From Rhodospirillales bacterium (GTDB lineage: Bacteria > Pseudomonadota > Alphaproteobacteria > Rhodospirillales > SHVQ01): a stretch of DNA of 38,678 bases. The notes below the pieces were generated by a model. It was not told the origin of the DNA and did not search any database. It saw nothing but the letters and a program-made list of their open reading frames with translations. The stretch covers positions 1-38,678 of the forward strand of contig SHVQ01000026.1 in assembly GCA_009694195.1 (NCBI GenBank), written 5' to 3'. This document shows positions 16,670 to 25,113 of this stretch, in pieces; positions within the stretch are counted from its first letter, which is position 1, and each line of letters opens with the position of its first letter. Both the position numbers and the translations under genes were made by a program.

Positions 16670-17596
16670 ATGACATTACCCTCAGCGGCCGTAAGCGTTT
16701 ACCGGCGGATTCCGCCGACGATCCGCGGCATCATCTTCATGGTGCTGTCGACACTCTGTTTTGCGTGCATGCAGACGCTGGTCCGCTGGCTGAGCGCCCG
16801 GCTCCATCCGTTCGAGATCGTGTTCTTCCGCACCCTGTTCGCGTTTCCCATCTTCCTGCCGATGTTCCTGCGTTACGGGATCGGGGTCCTCCGGACGACG
16901 CGGCCGGGGCTCCAGGTCGTGCGCGGGCTGCTCTCCACCCTCGCCATGCTGACCTTTTTCATGGCGCTCAGCATGACGCCGCTCGTCAAGGCCGCCGCCC
17001 TCGACTTTTCGGGGCCGCTGTTCGCCTCCGTGGGTGCCGTCATCTTCCTCGGCGAGCGGATTCGCATCCGCCGCGTCACCGCCCTCGTCGTCGGGGCCAT
17101 CGGCGTGATGGTGATCGTGCGGCCGGGCATTGTCGATCTCGACCTCGGCTCCATGCTCGTCCTGATCTCGGCGATCGCCTGGGGCGGCGCCATCCTCACC
17201 ATCAAGGTGATGTCGCGCACGGACTCGAGCGTGACGATCACGCTTTACTTGAACATCATCGCGCTGCCGTTCGCGCTCGTCGCCGCGATTCCCGAATGGC
17301 AGACGCCGACCGGGGCTCAGTTGCTGGTCCTGCTGGTGATCGGCACCCTCGGCGGGATCGGCCATTTCATGTTCGCGCAGTCATGCCGCGAGGCAGACGT
17401 CTCCGCCGTGATGCCGCTCGATTTCCTGCGCCTGATCTGGGTCGCGATCAGCGGGTATCTCGTTTTCAACGAAGTCCCGGACGCGTGGACCTGGTTCGGC
17501 GCCGTGATGATCTTCTCGGCCGTGGTCTACATCACCTACCGCGAGAGCCGGGTCGCAAAGGCACCTCCGGTGCCGGCGGCTCCCATCAGCCCTTGA
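16670..17596 (+). CDS. EamA/DMT family transporter, array copy 2
   Basis: A 308-residue membrane protein with about ten helices. Motifs are HPFEIVFFRTLF, PLVKAAALDFSGPLF, RTDSSVTITLY and ADVSAVMPLDFLRLIW, keeping all the charged positions shared by the array. The ATG at 16670 is preferred over that at 16646 because it places the first helix at the same distance as in its neighbours; neither has a strong ribosome binding site. The stop is 3 nt before the next start, so translation is probably coupled. Confidence 0.93.
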   Translation: MTLPSAAVSVYRRIPPTIRGIIFMVLSTLCFACMQTLVRWLSARLHPFEIVFFRTLFAFPIFLPMFLRYGIGVLRTTRPGLQVVRGLLSTLAMLTFFMALSMTPLVKAAALDFSGPLFASVGAVIFLGERIRIRRVTALVVGAIGVMVIVRPGIVDLDLGSMLVLISAIAWGGAILTIKVMSRTDSSVTITLYLNIIALPFALVAAIPEWQTPTGAQLLVLLVIGTLGGIGHFMFAQSCREADVSAVMPLDFLRLIWVAISGYLVFNEVPDAWTWFGAVMIFSAVVYITYRESRVAKAPPVPAAPISP

Positions 17597-17599
17597 CGC

Positions 17600-18502
17600 A
17601 TGCGAGCCCTCCAGCGCCTTTTCGCCCGCACACCGCAGACGCTGCGCGGCATCGGCTTCATGGTCGCCTCGACCGTGCTGTTCGCCAGCATGATCGCGTG
17701 CGCCAGGCGCATCTCGTTCGAGATGCACGGGTTCGAAGTGACGTTCTTTCGCAGCTTCTTCGCCCTCGTCGCGCTGGCGCCGCTCATGCTGCGCGGCGGC
17801 TTCAAGCCGCTCCGCACCCGGCACTGGCGCCTGCACGCGCTGCGGGCCGCCTTTCAGGTGCTCTCCATGCTCGCGTTCTACGTGGCGCTCGCGGTCAGCT
17901 CGCTCGCCAAGGCGGTCGCGCTCGACTTCACCGGGCCGCTGTTCACGGCGGCGCTGGCGATCGCCTTTCTCGGCGAGCGGCTCCGCGCGCGGCGGCTGCT
18001 GGCGCTCGCGGCGGGTCTCGGCGGCGCCCTCGTCATCGTCCGGCCGGGGACGGACGCGTTCGATCTCGGCTCGGGGCTGCTGCTGTTGTCGGCGGCGATC
18101 GGCGGATTCACCTGGATGTGCACGAAGGTCCTCGCGCGGACGGAGTCGAGCAAAACGATCGCGCTCTATGCGGGCCTGTTCATGACCCCGATGTCGCTGC
18201 TGGCGGCGCTGCCGGTCTGGCGGACGCCGACCGGGGACGAGCTGGTCTGGCTGTCCTTCGTCGGGCTGTTCGGCGGCCTGCACGTCTGGACCGTGGCCCA
18301 GGCCCTGAAGGACGCCGACGTGACCGCGGTCGTGCCGTTCGACTTTCTCCGCCTGGTATGGGCGGCGATGTTCGGCCTCTTCCTCTTCGGCGAGGAGCCC
18401 GACCCGTGGACGTGGATCGGCGGCATCGTCATCTTCGCCGCCGCCTCGATGCTCAGCTACCGCGAGGGCAGGGGCGAGCGCGCGGCGCCGGTGCGGCCGT
18501 GA
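17600..18502 (+). CDS. EamA/DMT family transporter, array copy 3
   Basis: A 300-residue membrane protein with two EamA repeats. Motifs are HGFEVTFFRSFF, SLAKAVALDFTGPLF, RTESSKTIALY (with an extra lysine) and ADVTAVVPFDFLRLVW. It begins 3 nt after copy 2 and its TGA overlaps the GTG of copy 4 by 4 nt. Confidence 0.93.
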   Translation: MRALQRLFARTPQTLRGIGFMVASTVLFASMIACARRISFEMHGFEVTFFRSFFALVALAPLMLRGGFKPLRTRHWRLHALRAAFQVLSMLAFYVALAVSSLAKAVALDFTGPLFTAALAIAFLGERLRARRLLALAAGLGGALVIVRPGTDAFDLGSGLLLLSAAIGGFTWMCTKVLARTESSKTIALYAGLFMTPMSLLAALPVWRTPTGDELVWLSFVGLFGGLHVWTVAQALKDADVTAVVPFDFLRLVWAAMFGLFLFGEEPDPWTWIGGIVIFAAASMLSYREGRGERAAPVRP

Positions 18503-19398
18503 CCGCGAACGATCCCGCCGGCTTGCGTCCGGCCTCTTCCGTCAAAGGCATGACGTACATGCTGCTGGCCTCGCTGCTCGCCGCGGCGATGGTCGGCTGC
18601 ATCCGCGTCGCGTCAGCCACCGTGCATCCGTTCGAAGTCGCCTTCTTCCGCGCGGTGTTCGGATTTCTCGTCTTCACGCCCACGTTCTTCCGCTACGGGT
18701 TCGAGCCCTTGAAGACGGCACGCATCGGGATGCAGGCGAGCCGCGGCTGCATTCATGCGACGGCGACGGTTCTCTTCTTTCTCGCCATCAGCCTGATACC
18801 CCTCGCCAAGGTGATGTCGATCCTCTTCTCGGCGCCGCTGTTTGCGTCGCTGATTGCCGTCGCGTTCCTCGGCGAGCGCATCCGCGTCCGGCGCATGGTC
18901 GCGCTCGCGATCGGGTTCGCGGGCGTTCTGATCATCGTCCGGCCGGGCGGCATCGGCTTCGGGCTCGGCGAGACGGCGATGGTGATCTCGGCGATCCTCT
19001 GGGCCTTCAATCTCACGGCTGTCAAAGTGTTGTCGCGCACCGAGTCGAGCCTTACGATCACGCTCTACATGGGCCTTTTCATGATGCCGATCTGTTTCAT
19101 CGCGGCGGTGCCCTTTTGGACCTGGCCGACGCCGACAGAATACGGCTGGCTCGCGGCCGTCGGCTGCATCGGCGGCCTCAACCAGTTCTTCATCGCCAAG
19201 GCCTACAGCCACGCCGACATGACGGCGGTGCTGCCGCTCGACTTTCTCCGGCTGGTGTGGACGGCCGCGGTCGGCGTCGCGTTCTTCAACGAGATCCCGG
19301 ACGCCTGGACGTGGGTCGGCGCGGTCGTGATCTTCGCGTCGGCGACGTACATCACGCTCCGCGAGAGCCGCTTGAAACGAGCGGAGGGGCGGCCGTGA
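18499..19398 (+). CDS. EamA/DMT family transporter, array copy 4
   Basis: A 299-residue membrane protein. The GTG start overlaps the stop of copy 3 (GTGA), and its own stop overlaps copy 5 the same way. Motifs are HPFEVAFFRAVF, PLAKVMSILFSAPLF, RTESSLTITLY and ADMTAVLPLDFLRLVW. The ALDF aspartate is replaced (SILF), as in copy 5 (AVFF), and the two also share the HACRG/SRGCIH-type region after TM3, so they look like sister copies. Confidence 0.93.
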   Translation: MTANDPAGLRPASSVKGMTYMLLASLLAAAMVGCIRVASATVHPFEVAFFRAVFGFLVFTPTFFRYGFEPLKTARIGMQASRGCIHATATVLFFLAISLIPLAKVMSILFSAPLFASLIAVAFLGERIRVRRMVALAIGFAGVLIIVRPGGIGFGLGETAMVISAILWAFNLTAVKVLSRTESSLTITLYMGLFMMPICFIAAVPFWTWPTPTEYGWLAAVGCIGGLNQFFIAKAYSHADMTAVLPLDFLRLVWTAAVGVAFFNEIPDAWTWVGAVVIFASATYITLRESRLKRAEGRP

Positions 19399-20318
19399 CA
19401 TCTGCAAGCGCCCGCGACCGCTTGAAGGCGATGTCGGGCACGCTGCGCGGCATGGCGTGCATGCTGATATCGACCCTGCTGAGCGCCGGGATGATCGCCT
19501 GCGCGCGCTACGTCTCGAAGGATATTCACGCGTTCGAAATCACGTTCTTTCGCTCGCTGTTCGGGCTGCTCGTCTTCGCGCCCGTCTTCATGCGGCACGG
19601 GTGGGCGCCGCTCCGGACGAAGAAGCTTCACCTTCACGCCTGCCGGGGGGTCATCCACGTGACCGCGACGATGCTCTTCTTCCTGGCGTTCACCATGAGC
19701 CCGCTCGCCAAGATGACGGCCGTGTTCTTTTCGGCGCCGCTGTTCGCCGCCCTGCTCGCGATCGTGATCCTGCGCGAGGTCCCGCACGGCCGCCGGATCG
19801 CCGCCATCTTCGCCGGCTTCACGGGCGCCCTCGTCGTGATCCATCCGGGGGAAGGGGAGGTGGACGTGGGCGCCCTCGTGATGCTCGCGTCCGCCGCCCT
19901 CTGGGGGGTCGGCCTGATGGTCATCAAGGTGCTGTCGCGGACCGAGTCGAGCCTCACGACGACCGTCTACATGGGCTTTTTCATGACCCCGATCGCGCTC
20001 GTCGCCGCGCTCCCCTATTGGCAGACGCCGACGTGGGCCCAGTTCGGCTGGCTCGCCACGGTCGGTTGCCTGGGCGGCCTCAACCACCTCTTCCTCGCCC
20101 AGGCCTTCAAGGAAACGGACATGACGGCGGTGCTGCCGCTCGATTTCACGCGCCTGATCTGGGCCACGCTTTTCGGATATTTCGTGTTCGCGGAAATACC
20201 GGAGATCTGGACCTGGCTCGGGGGCGCGGTCATCTTCGGCGCGGCCACGTACATCTCCGTGCGCGAGAGCAAAGCGCTCGCGGCGGCGCCGGCCGCGAAG
20301 GGCGGCGAGCGATTATGA
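19395..20318 (+). CDS. EamA/DMT family transporter, array copy 5
   Basis: A 307-residue membrane protein starting at a GTG that overlaps the previous stop by 4 nt. Motifs are HAFEITFFRSLF, PLAKMTAVFFSAPLF (no Asp), RTESSLTTTVY and TDMTAVLPLDFTRLIW. The usual LGE after TM4 reads LREVPHG. A 58-nt gap to copy 6 is one of the few real breaks in the array. Confidence 0.93.
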   Translation: MTSASARDRLKAMSGTLRGMACMLISTLLSAGMIACARYVSKDIHAFEITFFRSLFGLLVFAPVFMRHGWAPLRTKKLHLHACRGVIHVTATMLFFLAFTMSPLAKMTAVFFSAPLFAALLAIVILREVPHGRRIAAIFAGFTGALVVIHPGEGEVDVGALVMLASAALWGVGLMVIKVLSRTESSLTTTVYMGFFMTPIALVAALPYWQTPTWAQFGWLATVGCLGGLNHLFLAQAFKETDMTAVLPLDFTRLIWATLFGYFVFAEIPEIWTWLGGAVIFGAATYISVRESKALAAAPAAKGGERL

Positions 20319-20376
20319 GGCGAGGCAGCGCCTCGATCCGCTTTTTCGGGTGCGGGGTGGTCGGCGCGTCGTTAGG

Positions 20377-21330
20377 ATGGCCGACGCAATCCGGGCGCCA
20401 ATCCTGATGACCCCACCGTCCACCGGGATTCTGCAGTCCTTCGCGCGCGCGCCCGGAGTCGTGCGCGGCATGGTGTTCATGGTGCTGGCGACCATGGGCC
20501 CCGCGATCACCGCGCCGGCCGTGCGCATCATCACCCAGGACCTGCACCCGTTCGAGGTCGCCTTCTTCAGCTCGGCGTTCGCCTTGCTCGCGTTCGTGCC
20601 CCTGTTCCTGCGCCGCGGGCTGGCGCCGCTGAAGACCACCCGGCTGCCGCTGCAGGCGCTCCGCGCCGGGCTCTACGTGATGGACGTTCTGATGATCTAT
20701 CTCGCCTACAGCCTGAGCCCGCTCGCCAAGGTCGTGGCGCTCGACTTCTCGGCGCCCCTGTTCGCGACCCTGCTCGCCATGCTTTTCCTCGGCGAGACGC
20801 TCAGGATGCGCCGGTTGAGCGCGCTTGCCATCGGCTTCGCCGGCACGCTGGTGATCCTGCGGCCGGGGCTTATCGAGGCGGACTTGGGCGCCCTCTGCGC
20901 GCTCATCGCGGCGATGGGGTGGGGAATTTCCATCATCGTGGTGAAAGTGGTATCGCGCACCGATTCCTCGGCCACGACCGCCATTTACACGCTGATGCTT
21001 GCGACCCCGCTGACGCTGATCGCGGCATTGCCGTTCTGGACGACGCCGACGCCGGCGCAGCTCGCGTGGCTCGCCCTCATCGGCGGCATCGGCTGCGCCA
21101 ATCACCTGCTCGTCAACCAGGCCTTCAAGGAGGCCGACTTGACGGCCGTGCTGCCGCTCAATTTCCTCAAGATGATCTGGGTCTCGTTCAGCGCCTATGT
21201 GGTCTTCGGCGAAGTGCCGGACCTCTGGACCTGGGTGGGGGCGGTGATGATCTTCGGCTCGGCCACGTACATTTCCGTCCGCGAGAGCCGGGTGCGCCAG
21301 CAACGGGCCCCGGCGGCGGCCGCGGACTGA
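20377..21330 (+). CDS. EamA/DMT family transporter, array copy 6 (R-to-S and D-to-N variant)
   Basis: A 317-residue membrane protein (307 if the ATG at 20407 is used; the start is uncertain). It keeps PLAKVVALDFSAPLF and RTDSSATTAIY. Two positions otherwise nearly fixed in the array are changed: the TM2 arginine (HPFEVAFFSS instead of FFR) and the aspartate near TM9 (VLPLNFLKMIW instead of PLDF). Copies 8 and 10 have Glu at the latter site, so only copy 6 loses the charge. It starts a second run of genes after a 58-nt gap. Confidence 0.92.
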   Translation: MADAIRAPILMTPPSTGILQSFARAPGVVRGMVFMVLATMGPAITAPAVRIITQDLHPFEVAFFSSAFALLAFVPLFLRRGLAPLKTTRLPLQALRAGLYVMDVLMIYLAYSLSPLAKVVALDFSAPLFATLLAMLFLGETLRMRRLSALAIGFAGTLVILRPGLIEADLGALCALIAAMGWGISIIVVKVVSRTDSSATTAIYTLMLATPLTLIAALPFWTTPTPAQLAWLALIGGIGCANHLLVNQAFKEADLTAVLPLNFLKMIWVSFSAYVVFGEVPDLWTWVGAVMIFGSATYISVRESRVRQQRAPAAAAD

Positions 21331-21364
21331 ACGCCCGGCGCGGTTGCATGAAGCCCGCATCGTC

Positions 21365-22294
21365 ATGAAACCGCTGATCACGCTCGCGCACCGCTTCCGG
21401 GGCGCGCCCGGCTGGGTGCGCGGAATCGTCTACATGGTCGCGACCGGGGTCGTGCTGGCCTGGATGCAAGTGGCGATCCGGATGGCGGCCGAGGAGATGC
21501 ATCCGTTCGAGGTCTCCTTCTTCCGCATCCTTCTCGGCGTGCTCGTGTTCGTGCCCGTAATGGTCCGCGACGGACTGGGCGTGTTCCGGACGAACAATCT
21601 CCGCCTCCATGTGATCCGCAGCGCGGCGTTCGTGGGAGCGACGTTCTGCTTCTACACGGCGGTGCAGCTCGTGCCGCTCGCCAAGGTGACGGCGCTCGAT
21701 TTCTCGGGCCCGCTGTTCGCGACCGTGCTTGCCGTCGTCATGCTGGGGGAAAAGATCCGCGTCCGCCGGATCGCGGCGCTGCTCATCGGCTTTGCGGGCA
21801 TGCTGGTCGTGGTGCGGCCGGATGCGGGTGAGCTTGACACCGGGACCATCCTCATGCTCGGCACCTCGGTCTGCTGGGGCATTTCGATCATCACCATCAA
21901 GGTCGCCTCGCGCACGGAATCCAGCACCACCATTACGCTTTATTCAATGGTGCTCGGCGCGCCGTTCGCGCTCCTGGCGGCGCTTCCGTTTTGGCAGACA
22001 CCGACCCCGGAACAGCTCCCGATCCTGCTCGTCATCGGCATCGGCACCACAGTCGCCAACTGGTGTTACGCCCAGGCGTTCCGCGCGGCCGACCTGACAC
22101 TGGTGCTGCCGTTCGATTTCCTGCGGCTGATTTGGGCGGCCGTGATCGGGTTTCTCCTCTATTCCGAAATTCCGACCCTCTGGGTGTGGGTCGGCGCGAC
22201 GATGATCTTCGGCTCGGTCGTGTACATCGCCTATCGCGAGAGCCGGCTCCGGGCCGAAGGACAGGGGTCGCAAGCGTCTCCGGTCGCGCCATGA
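21365..22294 (+). CDS. EamA/DMT family transporter, array copy 7
   Basis: A 309-residue membrane protein. The ATG at 21365 is preferred to 21344 by alignment of the N-terminus with copy 6 (both have ARAPGVVRG/RGAPGWVRG). Motifs are HPFEVSFFRILL, PLAKVTALDFSGPLF, RTESSTTITLY and ADLTLVLPFDFLRLIW. Its TGA overlaps the ATG of copy 8 (ATGA). Confidence 0.93.
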   Translation: MKPLITLAHRFRGAPGWVRGIVYMVATGVVLAWMQVAIRMAAEEMHPFEVSFFRILLGVLVFVPVMVRDGLGVFRTNNLRLHVIRSAAFVGATFCFYTAVQLVPLAKVTALDFSGPLFATVLAVVMLGEKIRVRRIAALLIGFAGMLVVVRPDAGELDTGTILMLGTSVCWGISIITIKVASRTESSTTITLYSMVLGAPFALLAALPFWQTPTPEQLPILLVIGIGTTVANWCYAQAFRAADLTLVLPFDFLRLIWAAVIGFLLYSEIPTLWVWVGATMIFGSVVYIAYRESRLRAEGQGSQASPVAP

Positions 22295-23187
22295 GCGGCA
22301 CGCTCCGCGGCATGGCGTTCATGGTGCTGGCCACGCTCGCCCTCATCATCATGGGCACGATCGCGCGCACCATCGCGACGGAGCTTCACGCCATCGAAGT
22401 GGCCTTCTTTCGCTCGCTGTTCGGGTTCCTGGTGTTCCTGCCGTTTTTCGTCCGCTACGGGTGGGGACCGCTGAAGACCGAACGCCTCGGCCTCCATGCG
22501 CTTCGCGGTCTGCTGCAGGCGGTTGCGCTGCTGACCGCCTTCGTGGGCCTGAGCCTGATCCCGCTCGCCAAGTACGTGGCGCTCGACTTCTCGGCGCCCT
22601 TGTTCGCGACGCTGCTCGCGATCCTGCTGCTCGGCGAGCCGCTCCGGTTCAGGCGGGTTGCGGCGCTCGCCGTCGGGTTTGCGGGCGCGCTGGTGATCGT
22701 GCGGCCGGGTTTCATCGAGTTCGATACCGGCACGCTCTGCATGCTGATCGCCGCGGCGTCGTGGGGCATTGCCCTCGTCGTCATCAAGGTGCTCACACGC
22801 ACCGATTCCAGCGTCACGCTCACCATCTACTCGACCATCTTTACGACTCCGATCGCGCTTGTGGCCGCGATGTTCGTGTGGCAATGGCCGACCGCGAGCC
22901 AGCTTGCGTGGCTTCTTCTCGTTGGCGCGCTCGGAAGCTTCGCCCACGTTTGCCAGGCCCAGGCGTTCAAGGAAGGCGACGTGACGGCCATCATGCCGCT
23001 CGAATTCCTGAAGTTGGTGTGGGCCTCCGTTCTCGGCTATCTCGTGTTCGCCGAGGTGGTCGACGTGTGGACGTGGGTCGGCGGCGCCATGATCTTCGGC
23101 TCGGCGATGACGGCGGGGTTGAGCGAAGGCAGGGCCCGCGTGCCGGCAACCGAGCCGTTGGCGCGCGCTCCCGGGCGCCAGGGTTAG
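22291..23187 (+). CDS. EamA/DMT family transporter, array copy 8
   Basis: A 298-residue membrane protein with an ATGA overlap to copy 7. Motifs are HAIEVAFFRSLF, PLAKYVALDFSAPLF, RTDSSVTLTIY and GDVTAIMPLEFLKLVW. The AIMPL-E/D-FLKLVWA pattern and YSTIF after the central motif are shared only with copy 9, so these two are probably the most recent duplicates. The C-terminus lacks the YIxxRES ending seen in most copies. Confidence 0.93.
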   Translation: MSGTLRGMAFMVLATLALIIMGTIARTIATELHAIEVAFFRSLFGFLVFLPFFVRYGWGPLKTERLGLHALRGLLQAVALLTAFVGLSLIPLAKYVALDFSAPLFATLLAILLLGEPLRFRRVAALAVGFAGALVIVRPGFIEFDTGTLCMLIAAASWGIALVVIKVLTRTDSSVTLTIYSTIFTTPIALVAAMFVWQWPTASQLAWLLLVGALGSFAHVCQAQAFKEGDVTAIMPLEFLKLVWASVLGYLVFAEVVDVWTWVGGAMIFGSAMTAGLSEGRARVPATEPLARAPGRQG

Positions 23188-23192
23188 CGGCG

Positions 23193-24122
23193 ATGGAGAC
23201 CCGGCCGCCCGAAGCCGCGACCGCGGACGGCACCGCAGCGTCGTTCCCCCGCGCCACCCTTCGGGGTGTCGTGTTCATGGCGCTTTCCACGCTTGCGCTC
23301 ACGGTCATGACGGCGGTGATGCGGTATCTCACGGCCGAAATGCACCCGTTCGAAATCTCGTTCCTGCGGAACGTCTTCGGGTTCCTCATGTTCCTGCCGT
23401 GGTTCGTCCGCCAGGGCTGGGGTCCTCTCCGCACCGGGCGCTTGGGCTTTCACGCGCTCCGGGGCGTCCTGCAGGCCGTCGCGATGATGAGCTTCCTCTA
23501 CGGCCTTTCGACCATCGTGCTCGCGAAGGCGGTCGCTCTCGACTTTTCCGCCCCGCTGTTCGCGACGGTCATCGCCGTCTTCCTTCTCGGCGAGCGCATT
23601 CGGGCCCGCCGCGTCGCCGCGCTGATCCTCGGGTTAGCGGGCACGCTCGCCATCGTCCGGCCGGGCTTCATCGCGCTCGAAACCGGATCCCTCCTCGTGC
23701 TCTTCGGGGCGTTCTGCTGGGGGTTCGCGCTCATCGCGATCAAGGTTCTCGCGCGCACGGATTCGAGCGTGACGATCACCCTCTATTCGACCATCTTCAT
23801 CGCGCCGATCACGCTCATCGGAACCCTGTTCGTCTGGCAGATGCCGACCGGCGAGCAGTTTGCGTGGCTCGTTCTCGCGGGCGTGCTCAGCAACGTCGGG
23901 CTCATGCTCCAAGCCCAGGCGATCAAGGAGTGCGAAGTGACGGCCATCATGCCGCTCGATTTCCTGAAGCTCGTCTGGGCCGCCGTCATCGGCTTCGTCG
24001 TCTTCAGCGAGCTCGCCGATCTCTGGACGTGGATCGGCGGCATCATGATCTTCGGTGCGTCCACGTACATCGCCTACCGGGAAAGCCGCGTGCGGGCGGA
24101 GCGGCGGGAGGCGGGCACATGA
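23193..24122 (+). CDS. EamA/DMT family transporter, array copy 9
   Basis: A 309-residue membrane protein starting 5 nt after copy 8. Motifs are HPFEISFLRNVF, VLAKAVALDFSAPLF, RTDSSVTITLYSTIF and CEVTAIMPLDFLKLVW. The first 20 residues are longer and more polar than in its neighbours. It is followed by a 103-nt gap filled by a family A repeat, the only repeat element inside the array. Confidence 0.93.
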   Translation: METRPPEAATADGTAASFPRATLRGVVFMALSTLALTVMTAVMRYLTAEMHPFEISFLRNVFGFLMFLPWFVRQGWGPLRTGRLGFHALRGVLQAVAMMSFLYGLSTIVLAKAVALDFSAPLFATVIAVFLLGERIRARRVAALILGLAGTLAIVRPGFIALETGSLLVLFGAFCWGFALIAIKVLARTDSSVTITLYSTIFIAPITLIGTLFVWQMPTGEQFAWLVLAGVLSNVGLMLQAQAIKECEVTAIMPLDFLKLVWAAVIGFVVFSELADLWTWIGGIMIFGASTYIAYRESRVRAERREAGT

Positions 24123-24134
24123 ATTCAACACGGT

Positions 24135-24206
24135 GTCATGGCCGGGCTTGTCCCGGCCACCCACGGTTTGAAGACGTGGATGCGCGGGTCGAGCCCGCGC
24201 ATGACG
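24135..24206. repeat. Repeat family A copy inside the transporter array
   Basis: It begins GTCATGGCCGGGCTTGTCCC and ends CGAGCCCGCGCATGACG, the same two-hairpin design as at 2210-2280. It separates copies 9 and 10 and could weaken read-through between them. Confidence 0.85.
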
Positions 24207-24225
24207 TGTTTAGATCTCAGCGGGC

Positions 24226-25113
24226 ATGAAGATGGGCCAGGGGGTACCGTCCGTCGTGCGCGGGATGGGCTGGATGGTGGTGGCCACCCTCGGCTTCACC
24301 GTCTTGCACGGCGGCGTGCGGATGGCGGCGCGCGAATTGCACCCGTTCGAGGTCGCCTTCTTCCGCTTCCTGTTTGCCTTCCTTTGCATGCTTCCGATCC
24401 TGGCCCGGGCGGCCCCGGAGATGCGTCGGCCGCGGCGGCTCGGCCTCTATCTCCTGGCCGCGGCGCTCAACGCCGCCGATACGTTCCTCATATTCTTCGC
24501 GCTCACGATCACGCCGCTCGCCAAGGTGCACGCGCTTGCGTTCACGGCGCCTATTTTCGCCGCCGTGCTCGCCGTCGCGGTCCTGGGCGAGGCGTTCCGA
24601 CTTCGCCGGGCGGCGGCGCTTGCCGTCGGCTTCGCCGGCATGCTGATGGTGATCCGGCCGCAATACGCGCCCTTCGACTGGGGCGCGATCCTGGTCTTGA
24701 TCTCGGCCGCGTTCTGGGGGGCGACGCTCATCGTCATGAAGGCGCTCGCGCGGACCGAGGCCAGTATCACCGTCACCTTTTATATGAGCCTGCTGACGAC
24801 GCTCTTCGCGCTCGTCCCGGCGGCGACCGTGTGGACGATGCCCTCGGCCGAAGGATGGGCGTGGCTGGTTTTCAACGGAGCGCTCGCCGGCCTCGCCATC
24901 TTCGCGATCGCCCAGGCGTTCCGGCACGCGGACGTCACCGCGGTGACGCCGCTCGAATTCCTTAAGCTCGTGTGGGCCGCGGCGATCGGCTTCTTCGTGT
25001 TCTTCGAGGTCCCGGACGCATGGACGCTCGCAGGCGGCGCCGTGATCTTCGCGGGCGCGCTCATCCTGGTCTACGGCGAGCGGGCGGAGCCGGCGGAAGG
25101 CGGCGCGCGATGA
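24226..25113 (+). CDS. EamA/DMT family transporter, array copy 10
   Basis: A 295-residue membrane protein. Motifs are HPFEVAFFRFLF, PLAKVHALAFTAPIF (ALDF aspartate lost), RTEASITVTFY and ADVTAVTPLEFLKLVW. Together with copy 11 it differs from the rest by LGLYLL/LGIYLL and NAADTF/SAFDSF after the second helix, marking a separate subgroup. Its stop overlaps the ATG of copy 11 by 4 nt. Confidence 0.93.
   Translation: MKMGQGVPSVVRGMGWMVVATLGFTVLHGGVRMAARELHPFEVAFFRFLFAFLCMLPILARAAPEMRRPRRLGLYLLAAALNAADTFLIFFALTITPLAKVHALAFTAPIFAAVLAVAVLGEAFRLRRAAALAVGFAGMLMVIRPQYAPFDWGAILVLISAAFWGATLIVMKALARTEASITVTFYMSLLTTLFALVPAATVWTMPSAEGWAWLVFNGALAGLAIFAIAQAFRHADVTAVTPLEFLKLVWAAAIGFFVFFEVPDAWTLAGGAVIFAGALILVYGERAEPAEGGAR

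Noticed and set aside
16765..19398. A single 877-codon frame across transporter copies 2 to 4
   Set aside because: Only its last part (from the GTG at 18499) is copy 4. The earlier part is Arg/Pro-rich out-of-frame translation of copies 2 and 3, not a fusion protein.
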